A DNA stretch of 64,000 nucleotides from Duganella sp. 1224 (lineage in GTDB: Bacteria > Pseudomonadota > Gammaproteobacteria > Burkholderiales > Burkholderiaceae_D), in contig NZ_JACBYS010000009.1 in NCBI RefSeq assembly GCF_013408245.1, forward strand, positions 124,001-188,000, written 5' to 3'. Below the pieces are notes generated by a model that saw only the letters and a program-made list of their open reading frames with translations, did no database searches and was not told the origin of the DNA. Shown here piece after piece: positions 42,537 to 51,461 of this stretch (the stretch's first letter is position 1; the number at the start of each line of letters is the position of its first letter). A program made the position numbers and the translations under genes.

Positions 42537-44408
42537 ATGAACTTGCTCGAAAAAATAGATTCCCCGGCCGATGTACGCAAACTGCCGTACAGCCAACTGA
42601 CGCCGCTGGCGCACGAACTGCGCGCCTACCTGCTCGATTCCGTGTCCAAGACCGGCGGCCACCTGTCGTCCAACCTGGGCACGGTGGAGCTGACGGTGGC
42701 GCTGCACTACGTGTTCAACACGCCGCATGACCGCATCGTGTGGGACGTGGGCCACCAGACCTACTCGCACAAGATCCTGACCGGCCGCCGCGACCGCATG
42801 AGCACTTTGCGCCAGCTGGGCGGCATCTCGGGCTTCCCCAAGCGCGACGAGTCGGAATATGACACCTTTGGCACCGCGCACTCGTCGACCTCCATCTCGG
42901 CGGCGCTGGGCATGGCGCAGGCGGCCAAGATCAAGGGCGAGCATCGCCACGCCATCGCCGTCATCGGCGACGGCTCGATGACCGCCGGCATGGCGTTCGA
43001 GGCGCTCAACAACGCCGGCGTGCAGGACGACCTGAATCTGCTGGTGATCCTGAACGACAACGACATGTCGATCTCGCCGCCGGTGGGCGCGTTGAACCGC
43101 TACCTGGCGCGCCTGATGTCCGGCCAGTTCTACGCCGCCGCCAAGAACGTCGGCAAGTCGGTGCTGCCTGGCCCTGTGCTGGAACTGGCGAAGAAGCTGG
43201 AAGAACATGCGAAGGGCATGGTGGTGCCGGCCACGATGTTCGAGGAATTCGGCTTCAACTACATCGGCCCGATCGACGGCCATGACCTGGACTCGCTGAT
43301 CCCGACGCTGCAAAACATCAAGCACCTGAAAGGGCCGCAGTTCCTGCACGTGGTGACCAAGAAGGGCCAGGGCTACAAGCTGGCCGAGGCCGAGCCTATC
43401 CTGTACCACGGCACCGGCAAGTTCAATCCGGCCGAGGGCATCAAGCCGGCCACCGCGCCGTCCAAGAAGACCTACACCGAGGTGTTTGGCGACTGGCTGT
43501 GCGACATGGCCGCCGCCGACAAGAAGCTGGTCGGCATCACGCCGGCCATGCGCGAGGGCTCGGGCATGGTGCGCTTCAACCACGAGTATCCGGACCGTTA
43601 CTTCGACGTTGGCATCGCCGAGCAGCACTCGGTGACCTTCGGCGCCGGCCTGGCCTGCGAGGGCCTCAAGCCGGTGGTGGCGATCTACTCGACCTTCCTG
43701 CAGCGCGCCTACGATCAACTGATCCACGACGTGGCGCTGCAAAACCTGGACGTGACCTTTGCGCTGGACCGCGCGGGGCTGGTGGGCGCGGACGGCGCCA
43801 CCCATGCCGGCAATTACGACCTGGCTTACCTGCGCTGCATTCCGAACATGGTGGTGATGGCGGCGTCGGACGAAAACGAGTGCCGCCAGATGCTGACCAC
43901 CGGCTACCACTACAACGGCCCGGCGGCGGTCCGCTATCCGCGCGGCGCCGGCATCGGCGCGGCCATCCAGCCTGCGCTGACCACGATCGAGATCGGCAAG
44001 GGCGAGCTCAAGCGCGCCGGCCAGAAGATCGCCATCCTGGCGTTTGGTTCGATGGTGGCGCCATCGGTGGCCGCCGGCGATGCGCTGAACGCCACCGTGG
44101 CCAATATGCGCTTCGTCAAGCCGCTGGACGTGGCACTGGTCAGGCAGCTGGCCGCCGATCACGATTATTTCGTGACGGTGGAAGAGGGCTGCATCATGGG
44201 CGGCGCTGGCGCCGCCGTGGCGGAAGCGCTGGCGGCGGAAGGCATCGTCAAGCCGGTGCTGATGCTTGGCCTGCCGGACAAGTTCATCGACCATGGCGAT
44301 CCGGCCAAGCTGCTGGCCAGCGTGGGGCTGGATGCCGCCGGCATTACCGCTTCCATCAAACAGCGTTATCTGAGCGACGAGCCGCGCCTGGTCGTCAATA
44401 ACGGCTAA
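42537..44408 (+). CDS. dxs: 1-deoxy-D-xylulose-5-phosphate synthase
   Basis: A 623-residue TPP enzyme that joins pyruvate and glyceraldehyde 3-phosphate, the first step of the MEP pathway and a source of DXP for thiazole and pyridoxal. The TPP motif is IGDGSMTAGMAFEALNNAG; the transketolase middle domain contains EQHSVTFGAGLACEGLKPVVAIYSTFLQRAYDQ; GLVGADGATHAG is conserved. It starts directly after the ispA stop. Its 3' end overlaps the convergent SGNH hydrolase gene by 14 nt. Confidence 0.97.
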   Translation: MNLLEKIDSPADVRKLPYSQLTPLAHELRAYLLDSVSKTGGHLSSNLGTVELTVALHYVFNTPHDRIVWDVGHQTYSHKILTGRRDRMSTLRQLGGISGFPKRDESEYDTFGTAHSSTSISAALGMAQAAKIKGEHRHAIAVIGDGSMTAGMAFEALNNAGVQDDLNLLVILNDNDMSISPPVGALNRYLARLMSGQFYAAAKNVGKSVLPGPVLELAKKLEEHAKGMVVPATMFEEFGFNYIGPIDGHDLDSLIPTLQNIKHLKGPQFLHVVTKKGQGYKLAEAEPILYHGTGKFNPAEGIKPATAPSKKTYTEVFGDWLCDMAAADKKLVGITPAMREGSGMVRFNHEYPDRYFDVGIAEQHSVTFGAGLACEGLKPVVAIYSTFLQRAYDQLIHDVALQNLDVTFALDRAGLVGADGATHAGNYDLAYLRCIPNMVVMAASDENECRQMLTTGYHYNGPAAVRYPRGAGIGAAIQPALTTIEIGKGELKRAGQKIAILAFGSMVAPSVAAGDALNATVANMRFVKPLDVALVRQLAADHDYFVTVEEGCIMGGAGAAVAEALAAEGIVKPVLMLGLPDKFIDHGDPAKLLASVGLDAAGITASIKQRYLSDEPRLVVNNG

Positions 44409-45633
44409 GCAGTACGCGCGTGGCTTCGGCGGCCATCGCCTCGTATCCCGCGTCGCCGGGATGAAGGTGGTCGCCGCTGTCGTAGCGCGGCAGCATGCGC
44501 GATGGGTGGTCCGGGTCGCGCATCAGCGCATCCATATCGGCCACCGCGTCGAACTCCTTGCATTCCCTGATCCATTGATTGACCTGGCGGCGCAGCGCGT
44601 CCTTGGCGGGCGTGTAGTAGCCGCCGATTGCCGTGCCTTCGAAAGGCGTGAGCGTGGCGCCGATGATGCGCAGCTTGCGCGCGCGGGCCTGGGCGATCAG
44701 CTGGCGGTAGGCGGCGATCATGCGGTCGGCCGTCATGGGCGGTTCCTGCGGCGCGAAGATGGATTGCGGCCAGCCGATATCGTTTATCCCCATCAGCACA
44801 ATGGCGGTGCGGACGCCGGGCTGCGACAGCACATCCTGCTCGAAGCGCGCGGCCGCGTTGACGCCCATGCGGTCGCCCAGCAGGCGCGCGCCTGAAATCC
44901 CGGCATTCACCACCGCTACGCCGGCGAGACTGAGCCGCGCGGCGAGGTAGTCCGGCCAGCGGCGGTCCTTGTCCGGTGTAGAAGCATTGCCATCGGTGAT
45001 AGAGTCGCCAAACGCCGCGACCGCACCCAACGTCGCCACCACGCTCGCCGTCGCGTCCGTCGCCGCTGTCACCTCGGGAGGCGCGTCCACCCAAATTCCG
45101 CTGAGTAGCGCGCGGCCGTGCAAGGCCTGCGCGTCCCGCAGCGTAGCGTCGGCCGTATGATTGCCGTCCACAATCGCGCCGGTCTGCTGCGCGCCCCAAT
45201 GAAACGTCGCCAGCGGCGTGCGCTCCGGTAGATACACGCTGATGGCCAACCTCTCCAGCGCCGCCACCGGCATCTCCAGCGCATCGCTGACGGCCGGTGC
45301 CCCTGGCGGTATCACCACGCCGGCCCGCCCGCCAAAAGTCAGCTGCCACGCGGCCTCACCGGGCCGGCCGATTCGCGCCTCCCCGACAACGATGGGCTGC
45401 GCGCCATAACGGTTGGACAGCACGATGCGCAACCGCGCGCCACCCACGCTGATGCGCGCCGTCTCGCGCACGGTTTGCCGCTCCAGCACCGCCGGCACGC
45501 CGGTCGGCAGCGCAAACTCGCTGTCGCGCCATGCCGCCTGCGGACTGGCCTGCCAACTCGCCAGCCAGTGATCCGCCGCCTGCGACGTGTTCAACATGGC
45601 GACCAGCGCTGCGGCCCAAAAATATCGTTTCAT
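44395..45633 (-). CDS. SGNH/GDSL-type esterase, exported
   Basis: A 412-residue hydrolase with signal peptide (MKRYFWAAALVAMLNTSQA). Block I is AFGDSITDGNAS (catalytic Ser), the Gly block is NAGISGARLL, block III is MGINDIG, and block V has DHLHPGDAGY (Asp and His). About 190 residues before block I form a beta-rich module seen in SGNH family members that act on carbohydrate esters. The start ATG follows GAGGAGAG. It is divergent from a LysR gene that may regulate it. Substrate unknown. Confidence 0.88.
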   Translation of the reverse strand: MKRYFWAAALVAMLNTSQAADHWLASWQASPQAAWRDSEFALPTGVPAVLERQTVRETARISVGGARLRIVLSNRYGAQPIVVGEARIGRPGEAAWQLTFGGRAGVVIPPGAPAVSDALEMPVAALERLAISVYLPERTPLATFHWGAQQTGAIVDGNHTADATLRDAQALHGRALLSGIWVDAPPEVTAATDATASVVATLGAVAAFGDSITDGNASTPDKDRRWPDYLAARLSLAGVAVVNAGISGARLLGDRMGVNAAARFEQDVLSQPGVRTAIVLMGINDIGWPQSIFAPQEPPMTADRMIAAYRQLIAQARARKLRIIGATLTPFEGTAIGGYYTPAKDALRRQVNQWIRECKEFDAVADMDALMRDPDHPSRMLPRYDSGDHLHPGDAGYEAMAAEATRVLLSRY

Positions 45634-45707
45634 GCTGCTCTCCTCTCGAAAAAAGCCACGATAGGACATTCCAGTAGCACGCAGAAGCAGGCAATCCTGA
45701 CTATACT

Positions 45708-45726
45708 TCATTCAAATATCGAATGA
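45708..45726. promoter_or_regulatory. Operator-like inverted repeat between SGNH hydrolase and LysR genes
   Basis: TCATTC (45708-45713) and GAATGA (45721-45726) are 7 nt apart, a LysR-box-like dyad (T-N11-A form) ending 7 nt before the LysR ATG. Binding there would fit autorepression with control of the divergent gene. Confidence 0.5.
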
Positions 45727-45733
45727 GGGCCGC

Positions 45734-46639
45734 ATGGATACCATCCGCTCACTGCGCTGTTTTGTGCGCGCCATCGAACTGGGCAGCCTGTCGGCCGTCG
45801 CCCGCGAAGAAGGCACGACGCAACCGACCGTCAGCAAAATTGTCGCCGCGCTGGAAAACGAACTGGGCGTCCGCCTGCTGGAACGCAGCACCACCAGCCT
45901 GCAAGCCACGCCGCAAGGCATGCGCTTCTACCAGCGCGCGCTGGGCGTGCTGGCCGAATACCAGGAAGCCGTCGCCGAAGCGCGCGGCCAGACCGAAACG
46001 CCTGCGGGCCTGATCCGCCTAAACGCACCGGCGGCCTTCGGCCAGTTCCGTCTCAACGCCATGCTCGCCCCATTCCTGGCGCGCCACCCGCACGTCGACA
46101 TAGAACTGATACTCGACGACCGCATGGTCGATCTGGTCAAGGAAGGCGTGGACATCGCCGTGCGCCAGGGACGCGAACTGCCGCCGGATGCCATTGCCCG
46201 GCTGGCGGGAACGTCGCCGCGCCAGCTGGTGGCGTCACCGGCCTACCTGCGCGCGCACGGCAAGCCGAAGCGGCCGCAAGACCTGGCGCGACACGACTAC
46301 ATCCGCTTCGCCTGGCTGGCAGATGGCGACCTGCTCACATTGCACAACGGCGAACAGACAGAAACCGTGCAGACCCACGGCCGCTATCGCGTCAACCACG
46401 CGCTGGCGATACGCGAGACGCTGGCGGCCGGCGGCGGCATCGGCCTGTGTCCGCTATGGCTGGTGCAGGACCTGCTGGACAATGGCACGCTGGTGCGCGT
46501 GCTACCGCGCTGGCACGGGCACCCGCAGCCGCTGCACCTGCTGTCGCCATCACGCCGCTATCAACCCCTGCGCGCGCGGCTGCTGCTCGATTATCTGGCC
46601 GAACAAATCGCGATGCTGCCGGGATACAACGCCACCTGA
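45734..46639 (+). CDS. LysR-type transcriptional regulator
   Basis: A 301-residue regulator. The HTH includes FVRAIELGSLSAVAREEGTTQPTVSKIVAALENELGVRLLERSTTSL; the effector domain begins near GLIRLNAPAAFGQF and has the FGQFRLNAML and PHVDIELILDDRMVDLVKEGVDIAVR segments typical of the CrgA/DmlR-like group. It is divergent from the SGNH hydrolase (101 nt between starts) with a dyad between. It may control the hydrolase; the inducer is unknown. Confidence 0.9.
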   Translation: MDTIRSLRCFVRAIELGSLSAVAREEGTTQPTVSKIVAALENELGVRLLERSTTSLQATPQGMRFYQRALGVLAEYQEAVAEARGQTETPAGLIRLNAPAAFGQFRLNAMLAPFLARHPHVDIELILDDRMVDLVKEGVDIAVRQGRELPPDAIARLAGTSPRQLVASPAYLRAHGKPKRPQDLARHDYIRFAWLADGDLLTLHNGEQTETVQTHGRYRVNHALAIRETLAAGGGIGLCPLWLVQDLLDNGTLVRVLPRWHGHPQPLHLLSPSRRYQPLRARLLLDYLAEQIAMLPGYNAT

Positions 46640-46672
46640 TTTTCCTTGCGTGGCGCGCAGCTTGTCCTATAT

Positions 46673-46693
46673 TGATATAAACAGTTTATATCA
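46673..46693. promoter_or_regulatory. Perfect 21-bp AT-rich palindrome at the M48 protease promoter
   Basis: TGATATAAAC (46673-46682) and GTTTATATCA (46684-46693) surround one central base. Upstream TTGCGT (46646-46651) and TATATT (46668-46673) with a 16-nt spacer form a plausible promoter, so the palindrome covers the transcription start. This is the classic position for a repressor. The sequence is very AT-rich for this genome. Confidence 0.65.
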
Positions 46694-46702
46694 GAGGATG
46701 CC

Positions 46703-47449
46703 ATGAAACGCGCTTGCGCCGTCCTGTTGTTAATGCTGGCCTCCGCCGCGCAGGCGCAGGTGCCGGAGTCCGGCCGGGCGCAGGAGCTGCTGTACAGCGC
46801 GGCCGAGGTGGACGCCGGCATGGAGGACCGCTACATTGACCGCACCGTGGAGCTGGCGGCCGCCGGCAAACTGGATGAAGACCGCGCGCTGCTGGCGCGG
46901 CTGCGCTACATCAGCGCGGAGCTGATCCGCGTGGCTATCGAACTGAAACCGGAGTCCGCGCAATGGCAGTGGGAAGTGCACACCACCAGCGACGCCGACG
47001 TGGACGCCCTCTGCATGGCCGGCGGCAAGATCCTGGTCGGCAGCGCGTTCGTGCGCCAGCTGGCGCTGACCGACGGCGAACTGGCCACGCTGCTGGCGCA
47101 CGAGGTGGCGCACGCGGTCGCCGAGCACCACCGCGAAACCTTCTCCGAGGCGATGCTGCTCAACCGCCTGCCGGCGGTGCCGCTGGAGGTGGTGATGGCG
47201 CGGCTGGACAGCGACCTGTCGCTGCAAATACGCCTGTCCACACTCTCCAGCCTGCAGGAGTCCGAAGCCGATCAACTGGGCATGGTGCTGGCGCACCGCG
47301 CCGGCTGGTCGGCAGACGATATGGTCAGCTTCTACCGCAAGCTGGCGGATAGCGAGCCGACGGCGCTGATCTCCGGCGCCTATCCCGCCAATGCCTCGCG
47401 CCTCAGCATGGCGCGCGGCATGGCCCGGCTGTTTGCGGATCAGCCCTGA
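46703..47449 (+). CDS. M48-family metalloprotease, exported
   Basis: A 248-residue protein with signal peptide (MKRACAVLLLMLASAAQA then QV). The zinc site HEVAH is in LLAHEVAHAVAEHHRE and the third ligand in ESEADQLG, as in BepA/LoiP-type M48 proteases that handle outer-membrane proteins. It lacks a TPR domain. A ribosome site AGAGGA and a perfect 21-bp palindrome lie just upstream. Its 3' end overlaps the convergent lipoprotein gene by 10 nt. Confidence 0.88.
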   Translation: MKRACAVLLLMLASAAQAQVPESGRAQELLYSAAEVDAGMEDRYIDRTVELAAAGKLDEDRALLARLRYISAELIRVAIELKPESAQWQWEVHTTSDADVDALCMAGGKILVGSAFVRQLALTDGELATLLAHEVAHAVAEHHRETFSEAMLLNRLPAVPLEVVMARLDSDLSLQIRLSTLSSLQESEADQLGMVLAHRAGWSADDMVSFYRKLADSEPTALISGAYPANASRLSMARGMARLFADQP

Positions 47450-48198
47450 ATATCCACCACGCGGAAAACCGCCTTGCGCGCGCTGGTGGTGCTCTCCAGG
47501 ATCACGGCAATGCCATAGCCGGGCAGCAAGGCCCACTTGGAGCGGCTTTGTACCGTGTTGTTGCTGATGGTGTCGCAATCGAAGGTCAGCGCCTGGCCGG
47601 AAAGCTTGGCGTAAATGTCGCTGGCCGGACGCGAGCCGGTGGTTTTGCATTCGCGCTTGGACGCATGGTAGCCGGCGATCTGCTGCTCGGTGCCCGAGGT
47701 GTAGGCGAATTCGAAAGATTGGCCCGCTACTGCGGGGATCGGGTCCAGGCGACTAACTTCCTTGACTTCATAAATCATGCTGGTGAGGGTGCCACGGAGC
47801 GGCACCGTTTGCCATTTGAAGCCGAACAGGCCGCGGTAGCTCAAGGTGTAGTCCAGGCCGAAGGCGATGCCGTTACTGGAGCCCTCGGAGATCTGCTGCG
47901 TCAGACCATTGCCCTGATTAACGTAAGTGATGGTGCGCTGCCAGCTTTCCTTCTTGCCGGTGCTGTCTTCATCGCTGCCATCGAACTTGATCACGAGCTG
48001 ACGGAATCCCAGCTCGCCGTTACCGGTTGCCGGAAGCTTGGCGGTGATGGCCTGCGACAGCGAGCTGGCCGGGAATTTCTTGTTCAGATAGCCCATCTTG
48101 TCGGCGGTGACCTCGTCAACGCGCACGACCGAGCCGCACCCCGCCAGCATCAGCAAACCGCCTGCGGCGGCCAGCGTTGCACTTACCTTGTTCATCAT
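47440..48198 (-). CDS. Putative lipoprotein of unknown function
   Basis: A 252-residue protein with a lipobox (LLMLAGC, Cys21), so it should be lipid-anchored in the envelope. The mature part is beta-rich, with SYRGLFGFKWQTVPLRGTLTSMIYEV, YHASKRECKTTGSRPASDIYAKLSG and a final GYGIAVILESTTSARKAVFRVVDIQG. I do not recognise a family. ATG codons at 48198 and 48195 are both possible; AGGGAAAT precedes them. A TATAAT box on the minus strand lies at 48231-48236. Confidence 0.75.
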   Translation of the reverse strand: MMNKVSATLAAAGGLLMLAGCGSVVRVDEVTADKMGYLNKKFPASSLSQAITAKLPATGNGELGFRQLVIKFDGSDEDSTGKKESWQRTITYVNQGNGLTQQISEGSSNGIAFGLDYTLSYRGLFGFKWQTVPLRGTLTSMIYEVKEVSRLDPIPAVAGQSFEFAYTSGTEQQIAGYHASKRECKTTGSRPASDIYAKLSGQALTFDCDTISNNTVQSRSKWALLPGYGIAVILESTTSARKAVFRVVDIQG

Positions 48199-48266
48199 GT
48201 ATTTCCCTGAGTTGTTATGATTGCCTTTTTATTATACTAAATAGCAACCGTACTTACCCATGGGAA

Positions 48267-48821
48267 TTAGTCGCGCTTGCGTTCGTGCTGCCACAGCACG
48301 TCGCTGCCGCCGGCGTAGCGGTTGAGCACGCGCGACAGCACGAACAGCAGGTCCGACAGGCGGTTCACATACTGGCGCGGATGTTCGTGGATGGTTTCCG
48401 CCTTGCCCAGCGTGACGATGCTGCGTTCGGCGCGGCGGCACACGGTGCGGCACACGTGCGCCTGCGCCGCCGCGCGCGAACCGGCCGGCAGGATGAATTC
48501 CGTCAGCGGCGGCAGCGTGGCGTTGTACTTTGCCAGCAGTGCGTCCAGGCGTTCGACGTGCGCTTCCTTGATCATCTGGTAGCCAGGGATGCACAGCTCA
48601 CCCCCAAGATCAAACAGGTCGTGCTGGATGGTCACCAGCTCGTCGCGCAGATCGGCCGGCATGTCTTCGCACAGCAGCAGGCCCAGATGCGAATTCAGTT
48701 CATCCACCTCGCCGATGGCGATGATGCGCACGCTGTCCTTGTCGGTGCGGCTGCCGTCACCGAGGCCGGTGGTGCCGCCGTCGCCGGTGCGGGTGGCGAT
48801 TTTAGAGAGTCGGTTGCCCAT
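48267..48821 (-). CDS. Cob(I)yrinic acid a,c-diamide adenosyltransferase (PduO type)
   Basis: A 184-residue enzyme that adds the adenosyl group of ATP to cobalamin. It has the N-terminal ATP-binding TGDGGTTGLGDGSRTDKDS, AIGEVDELNSHLG, RAERSIVTL and NRLSDLLFVLSR, which define the PduO/MMAB type rather than CobA. No cobalamin synthesis or B12-dependent enzyme gene is in the window, so it probably serves a distant methylmalonyl-CoA mutase or similar. It is divergent from glcD. Confidence 0.94.
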   Translation of the reverse strand: MGNRLSKIATRTGDGGTTGLGDGSRTDKDSVRIIAIGEVDELNSHLGLLLCEDMPADLRDELVTIQHDLFDLGGELCIPGYQMIKEAHVERLDALLAKYNATLPPLTEFILPAGSRAAAQAHVCRTVCRRAERSIVTLGKAETIHEHPRQYVNRLSDLLFVLSRVLNRYAGGSDVLWQHERKRD

Positions 48822-48918
48822 GATATGGTGTCCTTGATTGACGATGCCCCGAAGAATACAACAAACGGGCCCGGGATTTGTGCTTACAATCGTGTATCTG
48901 TGTTTTCAGGCTTGACCC

Positions 48919-50397
48919 ATGAACGCTGTCACTGATCCAGTCGCGCGCAGGGCAGAGGTTGCTGCTGCGTTGCAGCATGTGCTGCCGGCACGCGCGGTGC
49001 TGTCCGCGCCCGAAGATACGCGACCGTACGAGTGCGACGGCCTGTCCGCATACCGGCAACTGCCGATGATCGTCGTGCTGCCGGACAGCGAGGCGCAGAT
49101 TCTGGCGGTGCTGAAAGTGTGCCGCGCACTGCATGTGCCAATCGTGCCGCGCGGCGCCGGCACCGGCTTGTCCGGCGGCGCCATGCCGATCGCCGACGGC
49201 GTGGTGCTGTCGACCGCGCGCCTGAACCGCATCGTGCGCATGGATGCGTATTCGCGGACGGCGGTGGTGCAGCCGGGCGTGCGCAACCTGGCCATCTCCG
49301 AAGCCGCCGCGCAGTATGGCCTCTATTACGCGCCCGATCCCTCGTCGCAGATCGCCTGCACCATCGGCGGCAACGTGGCCGAGAACTCGGGCGGCGTGCA
49401 TTGCCTGAAGTACGGCCTGACCGTGCATAACGTGCTGCGCGCACGGGTGGCGCTGATCGACGGCGAGGTCATTGAACTGGGCGGCGAGGCGCTGGACGCG
49501 CCGGGGCTGGACCTGCTGTCGGTGTTCATCGGCTCCGAGGGCATGCTCGGCATCGTCACCGAGGTGACGGTGAAGCTGGTGCCCAAGCCGGCCACCGCGC
49601 GCGTGATCATGGCGTCGTTCGACGAGGTGGTGAAGGGCTGTCACGCGGTGGCCGCGCTGATCGCCGCCGGCATCATTCCGGCGGGGCTGGAGATGATGGA
49701 CCAGACCTCGTCGCGCATGGTGGAGCCGTTCGTCAAGGCCGGTTACGACACCGAGGCCGCCGCCATCCTGCTGTGCGAGGCCGATGGCACGGTCGAGGAG
49801 GTGGAGGAGGAGATCGCGCGCATGTCGGCGGTGCTGAATGGCGCCGGCGCCAGCGCCATCGCGGTGTCGCAGTCGGAGGCCGAGCGCCTGAAGTTCTGGT
49901 CCGGCCGCAAGAACGCCTTTCCCGCCGCCGGCCGCATCTCGCCGGACTACTACTGCATGGACGGCACCATCCCGCGCAAGCGCCTGGGCCAGGTGTTGGC
50001 CGGCATTGCGGCAATGGAAGTCAAGTATGGCCTGCGTTGCGCGAACGTGTTCCATGCGGGCGACGGCAACCTGCATCCGCTGATCCTGTTTAACGCGAAT
50101 ATCCCGGACGAGTTCCAGCGCGCCGAGGCGTTTGGCGCAGAGATTCTGGCGCTGTGCGTGGAGGTGGGCGGCACCATCACCGGCGAGCATGGCGTGGGCA
50201 TCGAGAAGATCAGTTCGATGTGCGTGCAGTTTGCGCCGTCCGAGCTGGAGGCGTTTTTCTCGGTGAAGCGGGCGTTCGATCCGGCCGGCCTGCTCAATCC
50301 GGACAAGGCGATACCCACGCCGCACCGCTGCGCCGAATTTGGCAAGATGCGCGTCAGCGGCGGCGCGCTGCCGTTCCCCGAGCTTGCACGTTTCTGA
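48919..50397 (+). CDS. glcD: Glycolate oxidase subunit GlcD (FAD-linked)
   Basis: A 492-residue flavin subunit that oxidises glycolate to glyoxylate, passing electrons to the respiratory chain through GlcEF. The FAD_binding_4 region shows VPRGAGTGLSGGAMPIADGVVLS and GLYYAPDPSSQIACTIGGNVAENSGG; the C-terminal domain ends CVEVGGTITGEHGVGIEK. It is the first gene of glcD-glcE-glcF; glcE starts 2 nt after its stop. A TACAAT box at 48885-48890 may be its -10. No GlcC regulator is adjacent. Confidence 0.95.
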   Translation: MNAVTDPVARRAEVAAALQHVLPARAVLSAPEDTRPYECDGLSAYRQLPMIVVLPDSEAQILAVLKVCRALHVPIVPRGAGTGLSGGAMPIADGVVLSTARLNRIVRMDAYSRTAVVQPGVRNLAISEAAAQYGLYYAPDPSSQIACTIGGNVAENSGGVHCLKYGLTVHNVLRARVALIDGEVIELGGEALDAPGLDLLSVFIGSEGMLGIVTEVTVKLVPKPATARVIMASFDEVVKGCHAVAALIAAGIIPAGLEMMDQTSSRMVEPFVKAGYDTEAAAILLCEADGTVEEVEEEIARMSAVLNGAGASAIAVSQSEAERLKFWSGRKNAFPAAGRISPDYYCMDGTIPRKRLGQVLAGIAAMEVKYGLRCANVFHAGDGNLHPLILFNANIPDEFQRAEAFGAEILALCVEVGGTITGEHGVGIEKISSMCVQFAPSELEAFFSVKRAFDPAGLLNPDKAIPTPHRCAEFGKMRVSGGALPFPELARF

Positions 50398-50399
50398 CG

Positions 50400-51461
50400 A
50401 TGACCTACACAGCATTTTCCGACCGCATCCGCGCCGCCAGCGCCGCCGGCACGCCCTTGCGCCTGCGCGGCGGCGGCACCAAGGACTGGTACGGCCAGCG
50501 GCTGCATGGCGACGTGCTGGACACGCGCGTCAACAGCGGCATCATTGCCTATGAGCCGACGGAGCTGGTGATCACCGCGCGCTGCGGCACGCCGCTGGCG
50601 GAGATCGAGGCGCTGCTGGCGCAGCACCACCAGATGCTGGCGTTCGAGCCGCCGCGCTTTGGCCCGGCGTCGACCATCGGCGGCGTGGTGGCCAGCGCGC
50701 TCTCCGGCCCGCGCCGCGCCAGCGCCGGCGCGGTGCGCGACTTTGTGCTGGGCGCGGTGCTGATGGACGGCCGCGGCGTGGTGTTGCGCTTCGGCGGGCA
50801 GGTGATGAAGAACGTCGCCGGCTACGATGTCTCGCGTCTTCTGGCAGGATCGCTCGGCACGCTGGGCCTGATTCTGGAGGTGTCCCTCAAGGTGTTGCCG
50901 GTGCCGCTGCGCGAGGCCAGCCTGCGGTTCGAGATGAGTGAGATCGAGGCGCTGAGGCGCTTGAATGAATGGGCCGGGCAGCCGTTGCCGATATCAGCCA
51001 GCTGCTGGCATCAGGGCGTGCTGTCGCTGCGGCTATCGGGCGCCGAGGCGGCGGTGGCGGCGGCGCGGCGCAAGCTTGGGGGGGAAGCGGGGGAGGCGAT
51101 GGATGCTGCGGATGAGACGCTGTGGTCCGCGCTGCGCGACCAAACGCACCCGTATTTCACCGGCGGCGACATGTGGCGCATGTCGGTGCCGTCGCACGCC
51201 AGCGCGCTCATCCTGCGCGGAGAGCAGCTGATCGAATGGGGCGGCGCACAGCGCTGGCTCAAGGTGGAGCAGGGGGATGCGGACAGCATCCGCCGCACGG
51301 TTGCCGCCAGCGGCGGGCATGCGACCTTGTTCCGTGGTGGCGACAAGGGCGTCGGCGTGTTCCATCCGCTGGCGCCGGCGGTGGCGAAGATACACGCGCG
51401 GCTGAAACAGTCGTTCGATCCCGCCGGGATCTTCAACCCGGGGCGCATGTATGCAAACTAA
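50400..51461 (+). CDS. glcE: Glycolate oxidase subunit GlcE
   Basis: A 353-residue FAD-binding subunit. It has PLRLRGGGTKDWYG, RFGPASTIGGVVASALSGPRRASAGAVRDFVLGAVLMDGRG and KNVAGYDVSRLLAGSLGTLGLI, the family signature. The ATG at 50400 directly follows the glcD stop; earlier in-frame codons lie within glcD. It overlaps glcF by 11 nt, which implies coupled translation. Confidence 0.95.
   Translation: MTYTAFSDRIRAASAAGTPLRLRGGGTKDWYGQRLHGDVLDTRVNSGIIAYEPTELVITARCGTPLAEIEALLAQHHQMLAFEPPRFGPASTIGGVVASALSGPRRASAGAVRDFVLGAVLMDGRGVVLRFGGQVMKNVAGYDVSRLLAGSLGTLGLILEVSLKVLPVPLREASLRFEMSEIEALRRLNEWAGQPLPISASCWHQGVLSLRLSGAEAAVAAARRKLGGEAGEAMDAADETLWSALRDQTHPYFTGGDMWRMSVPSHASALILRGEQLIEWGGAQRWLKVEQGDADSIRRTVAASGGHATLFRGGDKGVGVFHPLAPAVAKIHARLKQSFDPAGIFNPGRMYAN

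Noticed and set aside
42495..44294. 599-codon open frame opposite dxs
   Set aside because: Antisense shadow of dxs; low-complexity composition.
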